NCBI GenBank assembly: GCA_028822475.1
Contig: JAPKDT010000034.1
Coordinates: 1-12,940 of the forward strand
DNA: 12,940 bases
DNA from: SAR324 cluster bacterium
GTDB taxonomy: Bacteria; SAR324; NAC60-12
Direction: 5' to 3'
Position numbers and translations under genes: made by a program
Notes under the pieces: generated by a model
The model's input: only the letters and a program-made list of their open reading frames with translations
Told to the model about the DNA's origin: nothing
Database searches by the model: none
Shown: positions 6,914-12,940 of the stretch, piece after piece
Position numbering within the stretch: position 1 is the first letter of the stretch
How the letters are laid out: every line of letters begins with the position of its first letter

Positions 6914-7360
6914 ATGATTGATGATATGGAATTGAGCAGTTCGGACCTGGAACTGATGACAGACATAAACGCGGCAATAGTACGATTCATCCAGTCGGAT
7001 GAAACACATCTGCAGATGGATCCCATGAACTCATACCGCAGACGGATGGTGCACAAGATCGGTACTGAATACAAACTTAGTTCTGAATCAACAGGTGAAG
7101 GTGAAAACCGATCCGTACGCTTATCCAAAACAGCAACTACCGAAATTCCGGAAAATATTAACAAACAGATGGTTATAGATAGAGGCATCGAGATTTTTTA
7201 TGTAAAACCTGGTGCAGAAATTGTTTTACGTAATGACGGCAGTTTTGGCGTTGCACTCAAGGAACGTGATAATAAGATACTTGACAAACGTACTGTGGAA
7301 GAAGGAGAATTTCGCATACGTGATAATAAGATCATCTGCAAGCAAGACAGCAACTGGTGA
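6914..7360 (+). CDS. R3H-domain protein, putative single-stranded nucleic-acid binding
   Basis: The 148-residue product has an R3H domain at about 12-75. The signature Arg-x3-His is R43-H47 in SYRRRMVHKIGTEYKL, followed by SSESTGEGENRSVRL, which matches the family's Ser-rich turn and last strand; R3H domains bind single-stranded RNA or DNA. It lacks the Jag N-terminal and KH domains, so it is not a full Jag/KhpB. The C-terminal part (about 88-145) is probably beta-rich, unassigned, and contains the related segments ERDNKIL and IRDNKII, encoded by an exact 15-base repeat. The ATG at 6914 has no clear Shine-Dalgarno; the ATG at codon 5 is an alternative. Its stop overlaps the start of the Mini-III gene (GTGA), so the two are probably translated together. 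Confidence 0.85.
   Translation: MIDDMELSSSDLELMTDINAAIVRFIQSDETHLQMDPMNSYRRRMVHKIGTEYKLSSESTGEGENRSVRLSKTATTEIPENINKQMVIDRGIEIFYVKPGAEIVLRNDGSFGVALKERDNKILDKRTVEEGEFRIRDNKIICKQDSNW
7264..7332 (+). repeat. Exact 15-base in-frame direct repeat inside the R3H gene
   Basis: ACGTGATAATAAGAT occurs at 7264-7278 and again at 7318-7332, 54 bases (18 codons) apart and in the same frame. The copies encode R-D-N-K-I in both places. This may reflect a short internal duplication or two matching beta-hairpin units. Confidence 0.8.
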
Positions 7361-7809
7361 ACAATACACAATTTGACTCAGAACTTAGAATTCCCCTGAA
7401 TGAGCATTCGTCTTTTTCTCTGTCATATTTAGGCGACGCGTTTTTCGAGTTGTGGTGCAGACAGAAGATCTTGCAACGTTTAAAAAACCGCAGACTGGTT
7501 CACCTCCATGTTGTTCAATGGGTACGTTGTCAAACGCAGGCACGCCTCGCGCTACTGATTCATCCTCTCCTGAATACTGAAGAAGAGATAATATACCGTC
7601 AGGGACGCAACAGTAAAACCATTTCTCCGCCCAAACATGCGGTTATCAAAGATTACCGTGCTGCAACTGGATTTGAATGTTTGGTGGGCTACTGGTATTT
7701 GGAAAAGCAGACAAAACGTTTTGAAGAGCTGATGAATCGGTCAGAGATAGTTGAATGTCTGGAGTCTGTCCTGCCAATATGCAAAAAATCATTTACTAAT
7801 GCTGCATAA
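7357..7809 (+). CDS. mrnC: Mini-ribonuclease III (MrnC family)
   Basis: The 150-residue protein is a stand-alone RNase III catalytic domain without the double-stranded RNA-binding domain. Motifs are SLSYLGDAFFELWCR (21-35), IHPLLNTEEEIIYRQGRNSK (68-87, the Mini-III-specific region), PPKHAVIKDYRAATGFECLVGYWYL (91-115). D27 in LGDA and E107 in GFE fit the metal-binding catalytic acids of the family. In Bacillus, Mini-III trims the ends of precursor 23S rRNA; dimeric action in the cytoplasm is expected here too. The start is the GTG at 7357, overlapping the R3H stop by four bases; a start there leaves about 20 residues before the conserved core, in line with relatives. The family is best known from Firmicutes, cyanobacteria and chloroplasts, so its presence in a diderm of this type is notable. 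Confidence 0.9.
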   Translation: MNNTQFDSELRIPLNEHSSFSLSYLGDAFFELWCRQKILQRLKNRRLVHLHVVQWVRCQTQARLALLIHPLLNTEEEIIYRQGRNSKTISPPKHAVIKDYRAATGFECLVGYWYLEKQTKRFEELMNRSEIVECLESVLPICKKSFTNAA

Positions 7810-7969
7810 GTAGAATGTTCTGTCTGTAAACAATGGATTGATCTGCTGTTTTAATGATGCACTAAGTCATTCTTAGAGATATTATAAGCTTCAAAGCCTC
7901 TTTGCTTATCATTAAGACAACTTATTTTTTAAATGAATTAAGCTTTTAATTTTTGGACAGGACAAGTAG
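7810..7969 (+). other. Intergenic region between mrnC and the CcmI-like gene
   Basis: These 160 A/T-rich bases hold no gene that I can support. A short imperfect hairpin, CAAAG-CCT-CTTTG (7892-7904), is followed at some distance by a T run (7924-7930); the spacing is too long for a confident terminator. No promoter with good spacing was found. Confidence 0.4.
7959..7962 (+). promoter_or_regulatory. Shine-Dalgarno sequence of the CcmI-like gene
   Basis: AGGA lies 7 bases before the ATG at 7970 and supports that start. Confidence 0.55.
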
Positions 7970-8239
7970 ATGATTTGGACCTTTATTTTATTGATTATCG
8001 CTGGATCAGTCAGTGCAGTCGCATATCCTCTTTTTAGGACTAAACTGCAGAACTATGAACTTCCTGGCACATCTGCGCATGATTTTAGTCAAGCAGATTC
8101 CTGGCTCTCTGCCTTAAGTGATTTGGAAGATGATCTAGTTCTAGGGCGGATATCAAAACCTGATTATCAGCAGCAGAAAATATTTTTTCAGCGTGGTTAT
8201 CTGGAATGGCAGAAGAAATCAGGAAAGACTAAAGACTGA
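7970..8239 (+). CDS. Small membrane-anchored protein resembling the CcmI N-terminus
   Basis: The 89-residue protein starts with one membrane helix (about 3-21, no basic residue before it) and continues as a soluble helical segment. The pattern ALSDLEDDLVLGRISKPDYQQQK (48-70) resembles the conserved segment after the first helix in the cytochrome c maturation protein CcmI/CycH, where it usually reads like ELE-D---G-lse-dY. CcmI helps present apocytochrome c to the heme ligation complex. The tetratricopeptide-bearing C-terminal part of CcmI is absent here, and no other ccm gene is in the window. It may therefore be a short CcmI form, known as such in several lineages, or an unrelated helix of similar make-up. 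The assignment is an inference from a short motif. It ends 9 bases from carB, tail to tail. Confidence 0.6.
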   Translation: MIWTFILLIIAGSVSAVAYPLFRTKLQNYELPGTSAHDFSQADSWLSALSDLEDDLVLGRISKPDYQQQKIFFQRGYLEWQKKSGKTKD

Positions 8240-8248
8240 ACGACTAAA

Positions 8249-11200
8249 TTAGGAAGAAATTTTCTGCGGCAGCGGCAGCGGTTGATAGCTGAGGTTTTTT
8301 CCGGAATCCGTTGCAACTAACGCTCGTGCCAAATTAAGGGTTCCTTCCACAGTTGTGAAATAAGGCAGATTGTGTAAAAGAGCAACTCTCCGAATATGTG
8401 TAGAATCTATTGAACGTTTTCTTGAGCGAGTAGTGTTTACAATCAGTGCCACTTCGTTACGCTCAAGGTATTCAAAAATATTTCCAGCTTCTTTGCGGTC
8501 CAAACTTGTTTTTTCAAGATTTGTGACACCCGCTTTTTGCAACACTTTAAAAGTTCCTGCTGTTGCTAATATTTTACGACCAGCCTGCTGAAATTCCAAT
8601 GCCGCAGGAATCATTTCCTGCTTATCCTGATCTGTCACACCGATAAAAACGCAACCTTCCTTTATCTCTGACTGATAAGCCGCAATCTGAGCTTTTATAA
8701 AAGCTTCTTCAAGGTTTTTTCCGCGTCCCATTACTTCACCGGTTGATTTCATTTCAGGACCAAGTTCTGTATCCGCACCGGAAAAACTAACGAAAGGAAA
8801 TACCGTTTCCTTGACTGAAACTGTTTGAGGAGCCTCATAGCTAAAACCAATTTCACTCAAATTTAGTCCGAGCATCAGCCATGTTGCATACTTCGCCAGA
8901 GGGTGACCGATGGCTTTACTGACAAACGGAACAGTCCTTGATGCCCGTGGATTGACTTCAATCAGAAATATTTCATTATCTTTAACCGCAAATTGGATGT
9001 TCATTAATCCTTTCACGCTGAGTTCTTTGGCCAGAGCTTTCCCCTGTTCTTCTAGTCTGCATAACATAGTTGAAGTCAAATTTTGCGGTGGTATTATACA
9101 GGCGCTGTCCCCTGAGTGAATGCCTGCGCGTTCCACGTGCTCCAGTATACCGCCCAATTCAAAGTTTTTTCCGTCACCCAACAGATCCATATCAATTTCG
9201 ACTGCACCCTGCAAAAACTGGTCTATCAAAACAGGATGCTCTGGAGAAACTTTTATAGCTTCTTTGAAATATTCCGCCAGCTGTTTTGCTGATTCTGCAA
9301 CCATCATAGCTCGTCCTCCCAGAACATAAGAGGGTCGCACGAGGATGGGATATCCTATTTTTTCCGCAATCTTTTCTGCATCTTTTAGTGAACGAGCCAT
9401 ACCATTTCTGGGCTGTTTCAGTTTCAGTTTCTTCAACATCTTGGCAAATTTTTCACGATCCTCAGCCCGGTCAATACTTTCAAAAGGAGTTCCCAGCAAA
9501 CGAACACCTGCGTCATTTAGTTGTTGTGCCAGTTTAAGTGGAGTTTGCCCACCGAGTTGGACAATCACCCCAAGCGGCCGTTCGAGGTCGATCACATGCA
9601 TTACATCTTCAAAGGTAATCGGCTCAAAATATAGACGATCCGAAGTATCATAATCAGTACTCACAGTTTCCGGATTACAGTTGAGCATAATCGATTCATA
9701 ACCAAGTTCACGCACAGCCCAGGACGCATGCACACAACAATAATCAAACTCAATTCCCTGACCGATACGATTCGGGCCTGAACCTAAAATGAGTACTTTT
9801 GCTTTTTCAGTAGGAAGCGACTCATTTTCCTCATCATAGGTCGAATAATAATATGGCGTTTCTGATTCAAATTCAGCAGCACAAGTATCAACTTGTTTGA
9901 AAACCGGAAGTACATTCCATTCATAACGCATATTATGAATCCTACTTTCAGTTACATTAAGTAATTCTGCAATACGTTGATCAGAAAATCCGAGCCTCTT
10001 CCATTTCCTTAATTTAACCGGTGATATTTCCGATAATTCGGTCTTCAAGATAAGCTGTTCTTCTTCAATTAAACTCCGGATTTGCCACAAAAACCAGGGA
10101 TCAATCCCTGTCTGTTCAAAAAGTGCCTCGTCTGTCCAGCCCTGTCTCATTGCGTCAGCGACGTACCAAATGCGAGTACTACCTACAGTTTGGAGTTGCT
10201 CCTCCAGAATCTCTTCTGCTGTTTTATAATCATCATCATAATCCGGAGCATTGAGCCCTGTATGACCTGTTTCCAATGAGCGTAATGCTTTTTGAAAAGA
10301 TTCCCTGAAGGTGCGTCCAATCGCCATTATTTCACCAACTGACTGCATCTGTGTACCGAGACGGTCATCAGTCATGGAAAATTTTTCAAAGGCAAACCTC
10401 GGGATTTTTGTCACCACGTAATCAATAGAAGGTTCAAAAGAGGCAGGTGTTTTTTTTGTGATATCGTTTGGAATTTCGTCAAGAGTGTAACCAATTGCCA
10501 ACTTGGCGGCAATTTTTGCAATGGGGAATCCTGTGGCTTTAGAAGCAAGAGCTGAACTTCGTGAAACTCTGGGATTCATTTCAATTACAAGTATTTCACC
10601 GTCAACCGGATTAACGGCAAATTGCACGTTAGAACCTCCAGTATCAACACCAATTTCACGCATAATTTTGATCGACATATCCCGCAGATTTTGATATTCC
10701 CAGTCTGTCAGTGTCTGTGCAGGGGCAACAGTAATGCTGTCACCGGTGTGGACACCCATGGGATCAAGATTTTCAATCGAACAAATAATGACCACATTAT
10801 CTTTATGATCACGCATGACCTCCAGCTCATATTCTTTCCAGCCGATGATTGACTGTTCGACTAATACTTCATTAGTCGGTGATACTGCCAGACCGTGGGA
10901 AACGATACGGGCTAATTCATCATATGTATGAGCAATTCCGCCGCCGGCGCCTCCTAAAGTAAAGGATGGTCTGATGATGAACGGAAATGGATGTGTTTCT
11001 GTCAGAATTTTTACTTCTTCAAGCGAATGGACAATGGAACTGTTAGGCATGCCAAGACCAATCTTATCCATTGCCTTCCTGAACAACTCCCGATTTTCTG
11101 CCTTATTTATTGCATCAATGGAAGCGCCGATAAGTTCCACACCGTATTTTTTCAATACTCCGTGTTCATGAAGTTTAATCGCCATATTGAGCGCAGTCTG

Positions 11201-11476
11201 CCCCCCCATGGTGGGTAATATAACATCCGGTTTCTCCTGCTCAATGATCGATTCCAGTGCGCTTATTGTAATTGGTTCAATATATGTTGCGTCCACCAGT
11301 CCGGGATCGGTCATGATGGTGGCAGGATTACTGTTGATTAGAACAACCCTGTAGCCCTCTTCCTTGAGAGCTTTACAGGCCTGTGTTCCGCTGTAGTCAA
11401 ATTCACAGGCTTGTCCAATCACGATTGGACCTGATCCTATTAGCAAAACAGTTTTTATGTCTGTACGCTTTGGCAT
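8249..11476 (-). CDS. carB: Carbamoyl-phosphate synthase large subunit
   Basis: CarB makes carbamoyl phosphate from bicarbonate, ammonia (delivered by CarA from glutamine) and two ATP, feeding pyrimidine and arginine synthesis. The 1075 residues match the usual length and show two homologous halves. Each begins with a carboxylate-binding segment (LIGSGPIVIGQACEFDYSG at 12-30; ILGSGPNRIGQGIEFDY at 563-579) and has an ATP-grasp core (IIRPSFTLGGAGGG at 167-180; LVRPSYVLGGRAMMVAE in the second half). An oligomerisation region lies between, and a C-terminal MGS-type allosteric domain covers about 930-1065 (FIGVTDQDK, ATAGTFKVLQ, VNTTRS). The ATG is supported by the conserved N-terminus, but no Shine-Dalgarno precedes it. 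carA is not adjacent: upstream is a DUF218 gene 23 bases away, probably on the same transcript. Confidence 0.98.
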   Translation of the reverse strand: MPKRTDIKTVLLIGSGPIVIGQACEFDYSGTQACKALKEEGYRVVLINSNPATIMTDPGLVDATYIEPITISALESIIEQEKPDVILPTMGGQTALNMAIKLHEHGVLKKYGVELIGASIDAINKAENRELFRKAMDKIGLGMPNSSIVHSLEEVKILTETHPFPFIIRPSFTLGGAGGGIAHTYDELARIVSHGLAVSPTNEVLVEQSIIGWKEYELEVMRDHKDNVVIICSIENLDPMGVHTGDSITVAPAQTLTDWEYQNLRDMSIKIMREIGVDTGGSNVQFAVNPVDGEILVIEMNPRVSRSSALASKATGFPIAKIAAKLAIGYTLDEIPNDITKKTPASFEPSIDYVVTKIPRFAFEKFSMTDDRLGTQMQSVGEIMAIGRTFRESFQKALRSLETGHTGLNAPDYDDDYKTAEEILEEQLQTVGSTRIWYVADAMRQGWTDEALFEQTGIDPWFLWQIRSLIEEEQLILKTELSEISPVKLRKWKRLGFSDQRIAELLNVTESRIHNMRYEWNVLPVFKQVDTCAAEFESETPYYYSTYDEENESLPTEKAKVLILGSGPNRIGQGIEFDYCCVHASWAVRELGYESIMLNCNPETVSTDYDTSDRLYFEPITFEDVMHVIDLERPLGVIVQLGGQTPLKLAQQLNDAGVRLLGTPFESIDRAEDREKFAKMLKKLKLKQPRNGMARSLKDAEKIAEKIGYPILVRPSYVLGGRAMMVAESAKQLAEYFKEAIKVSPEHPVLIDQFLQGAVEIDMDLLGDGKNFELGGILEHVERAGIHSGDSACIIPPQNLTSTMLCRLEEQGKALAKELSVKGLMNIQFAVKDNEIFLIEVNPRASRTVPFVSKAIGHPLAKYATWLMLGLNLSEIGFSYEAPQTVSVKETVFPFVSFSGADTELGPEMKSTGEVMGRGKNLEEAFIKAQIAAYQSEIKEGCVFIGVTDQDKQEMIPAALEFQQAGRKILATAGTFKVLQKAGVTNLEKTSLDRKEAGNIFEYLERNEVALIVNTTRSRKRSIDSTHIRRVALLHNLPYFTTVEGTLNLARALVATDSGKNLSYQPLPLPQKISS

Positions 11477-11499
11477 AATATTGATATTAAAATTACAGC

Positions 11500-12249
11500 T
11501 TATATCCAGCCTGATAATTTGTAACTAAGTAATCCAAAATATTCATGTGAAATAGTCTGGATGCGATTAAAATTTGCCCAGTCAAAGTAACGCCACCAAT
11601 GGATGGACTCTTTTCGATATGACTGATTTGCAGCATATGCAAAAGCCTCGATGCCTAATTTGTTAAAGACAGAAACGAGGCGAAATAAATGGTAATCATG
11701 AGAAACCAGCAGGACAGTTTTTAACTTTAAACGTTTCAATATTTTGGAAGTTTCTATTCCATTTCTATAGGTGTCTGCAGAACGGTTTTCAATGATGATG
11801 TTATCCGGTGGAACTCCCATTCCCTGTAGAATAATGGCCATACCTTTGATGTTTACCGGTGGAAGATACGGTTTGGTTACTCCGCCCGTAATAATAACAA
11901 GCGGTGCTACTCCTTCTAAATATAATTTAGCCGCCGCGTATGCTCTCAGGGCAGAACCCGGTGTTGGTGCTCCCGAACCGTGAACTCCTGCGGAAGCGAC
12001 AACAATCGCGTCACTGTTGTGTTTTTCACTTTTTGGAGTTAAATATTTTAAAGGCAGATAAATAACTTGAAAAAAGAGCGTGTTACTTCCAAGTAAAAGG
12101 ATCACCCAACTCGCTAACAGAATGCGATATGAAAGTTTATAATGGTGCCTGTGCCTGTACATAAACAGCAACGCACTTGATAATAAAACTAAAAGCAGTA
12201 TTGGTCCAAAAACAATGTCTTCAAAAATAAACTTTAAAGGTCGTTCCAT
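11500..12249 (-). CDS. DUF218/YdcF (ElyC/SanA)-family membrane protein
   Basis: The 249-residue protein has two membrane helices (about 12-31 and 41-60) and a DUF218 domain (about 78-235). Conserved stretches are DAIVVASAG (80-88), RAYAAAKLYLEG (102-113), VIITGG (118-123), ENRSADTYRNG (154-164) and LLVSHDYHLFRL (180-191); His184, Asp185 and His187 lie in the family's putative active-site region. Relatives include YdcF, SanA and ElyC, linked in E. coli to envelope and peptidoglycan or lipid-carrier homeostasis, with no firmly known reaction for most members. This arrangement, two N-terminal helices before the domain, resembles ElyC. The gene runs 23 bases ahead of carB, so cotranscription is likely, but no functional link to carbamoyl phosphate is apparent. 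No clear Shine-Dalgarno precedes the ATG. Confidence 0.85.
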   Translation of the reverse strand: MERPLKFIFEDIVFGPILLLVLLSSALLFMYRHRHHYKLSYRILLASWVILLLGSNTLFFQVIYLPLKYLTPKSEKHNSDAIVVASAGVHGSGAPTPGSALRAYAAAKLYLEGVAPLVIITGGVTKPYLPPVNIKGMAIILQGMGVPPDNIIIENRSADTYRNGIETSKILKRLKLKTVLLVSHDYHLFRLVSVFNKLGIEAFAYAANQSYRKESIHWWRYFDWANFNRIQTISHEYFGLLSYKLSGWI

Positions 12250-12382
12250 TATTATTTGCTGAGAAAGATCAGGGACTGGGTTTTATTTTAGCGTTTAATA
12301 AGTTGTTGAATCATTTTTTGAACTTCATTCCCAAGATTCAGCGAACTTTAGTTTTTTTACCGATTTGCAATAGACACAAATT

Positions 12383-12760
12383 TTATGATTCCTCCGGAAG
12401 TTTTTTTGAAGTTTTATTGTCAGACTTCATATTTAAATTATCCATTAATTTCAGAGATCCTTCATAAGATCTTTTTGTGATTTTGAAGCTTTTTTCACCA
12501 TCTCTTTCACGAGTTAGTTTTTTAAGACAGACTCGAAACTCCTGAAGTTCTGGAATCGTTGTTGGATCTTTTAATTTTATACATTTCTGCGGCTCTTCTT
12601 CTTGTGCGAAGGCTTTTCCATTCTCCACAAATTCGCCAAAAAAGACAACACTCACTGAACAGAACCATATAATGTTTAATAAACTCAGAACAGAATCTGA
12701 TGTCCTGTCTGATATACTAAATAATAATCGGATAATCTTCGGCTTGATAGTTGTAGGCAT
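12383..12760 (-). CDS. Small putative exported protein of unknown function
   Basis: I do not recognise this 125-residue protein. The N-terminus is long and basic (1-20), then comes a hydrophobic stretch (about 24-42) and an Ala-Phe-Ala followed by QEEE at 50-56, which looks like a signal-peptidase I site although it is set far from the hydrophobic core. The remainder (57-125) is highly charged and lysine-rich, with two cysteines at 60 and 78 in KCIKLKDPTTIPELQEFRVC, spaced to form a disulfide in a helical hairpin. An AAGAGAT just before the ATG is a weak ribosome binding site. It is separated from the DUF218 gene by 133 bases and divergent from the gene at 12844. It could instead stay membrane-anchored. 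Confidence 0.6.
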   Translation of the reverse strand: MPTTIKPKIIRLLFSISDRTSDSVLSLLNIIWFCSVSVVFFGEFVENGKAFAQEEEPQKCIKLKDPTTIPELQEFRVCLKKLTRERDGEKSFKITKRSYEGSLKLMDNLNMKSDNKTSKKLPEES

Positions 12761-12843
12761 ATCTCTTACTTTTTACAGGTTGGAATTGAGTTTTATCTTA
12801 AATACTTTTTTGCCGTAATGTTATATCAAAAGGTTGCTAAATC

Positions 12844-12940
12844 ATGTTAAAACTATTCATTGCAGCTTTCTCTGTAGCCCTACTTTACTGGCTCTGGAGC
12901 AAAAAAAATAAGATATTTGCCAGCCGAAACAACAAGGTTG
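12844..12940 (+). CDS. N-terminal part of a membrane or signal-bearing protein (cut by window end)
   Basis: Only 32 codons are visible. The start is basic and hydrophobic (LKLFIAAFSVALLYWLW at residues 2-18), followed by basic residues including KKNKIF and SRNNK, typical of a single membrane anchor with a basic cytoplasmic side. AAAAGG at 12828-12833 lies 10 bases ahead of the ATG and may serve as its ribosome binding site. The family cannot be named from this fragment. Confidence 0.55.
   Translation, partial: MLKLFIAAFSVALLYWLWSKKNKIFASRNNKV

Noticed and set aside
7880..7930. Rho-independent terminator after mrnC
   Set aside because: The stem is only five base pairs with a three-base loop, and the T run lies about 20 bases further on.
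9345..9653. 102-codon open frame on the plus strand opposite carB, and several shorter ones at 8370-11218
   Set aside because: They lie opposite conserved CarB sequence and give low-complexity, Ser/Phe-rich translations typical of antisense frames.
12761..12843. Promoter for the minus-strand gene at 12760 (TTGATA followed by TATTTA)
   Set aside because: The spacing is 19 bases and the -10 is poor, so it is no better than expected in A/T-rich DNA.
1..12940. A new defence, mobile or CRISPR-type system
   Set aside because: No transposase, integrase, repeat array, toxin-antitoxin pair or defence domain is visible; nearly every gene has a housekeeping family.

Overview
The window reads as chromosomal core DNA from a Gram-negative (diderm) bacterium of fairly low GC content. 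The diderm call rests on the Pal outer-membrane lipoprotein with TolQ and TolR, on a FliN-type motor protein, and on a putative lipoprotein. The full-length Lon, the C5-pathway HemL and the CcmI-like protein fit a proteobacterial or deltaproteobacterial-grade lineage. A marine group such as SAR324 is possible, but I cannot fix the taxon from sequence alone. I see no insertion sequence, phage gene, CRISPR array, tRNA or rRNA. Gene density is high and no stretch over about 200 bases lacks a gene.

Layout. (1) At 1-1679, on the plus strand, are the 3' end of pal, then tolQ and tolR, which overlap by 26 bases: the Tol-Pal cell-envelope machine. (2) At 1689-1907, on the minus strand, is a TatA-type translocase subunit, divergent from a short stand-alone FliN-like protein (2051-2347, plus). 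(3) At 2398-3681, minus, is hemL for tetrapyrrole synthesis. (4) At about 3821-4141, plus, is a small unrecognised lipoprotein candidate. (5) At 4338-6794, plus, is the ATP-dependent protease Lon. (6) At 6914-7809, plus, an R3H-domain protein and a Mini-ribonuclease III (MrnC) overlap by four bases (GTGA), a probable RNA-processing pair. (7) At 7970-8239, plus, is a small membrane-anchored protein resembling the N-terminus of CcmI. (8) At 8249-12249, minus, carB is preceded by a DUF218/YdcF-family membrane protein 23 bases upstream. (9) At 12383-12760, minus, is an unknown probable exported protein with two cysteines, divergent from a membrane protein cut by the window end (12844 onward).

How the genes fit together. 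Most are unrelated housekeeping functions packed tightly, with three tail-to-tail pairs separated by only 9, 50 and 9 bases. The functional units are Tol-Pal (envelope integrity), R3H plus MrnC (RNA binding and double-stranded RNA cleavage) and possibly DUF218 plus carB (shared transcript only). I find no convincing new defence or mobile system. The observations most worth a second look are the translationally coupled R3H/Mini-III pair in a diderm, the pal-tolQ-tolR order without tolA downstream, and the orphan fliN facing tatA across possibly overlapping promoters.
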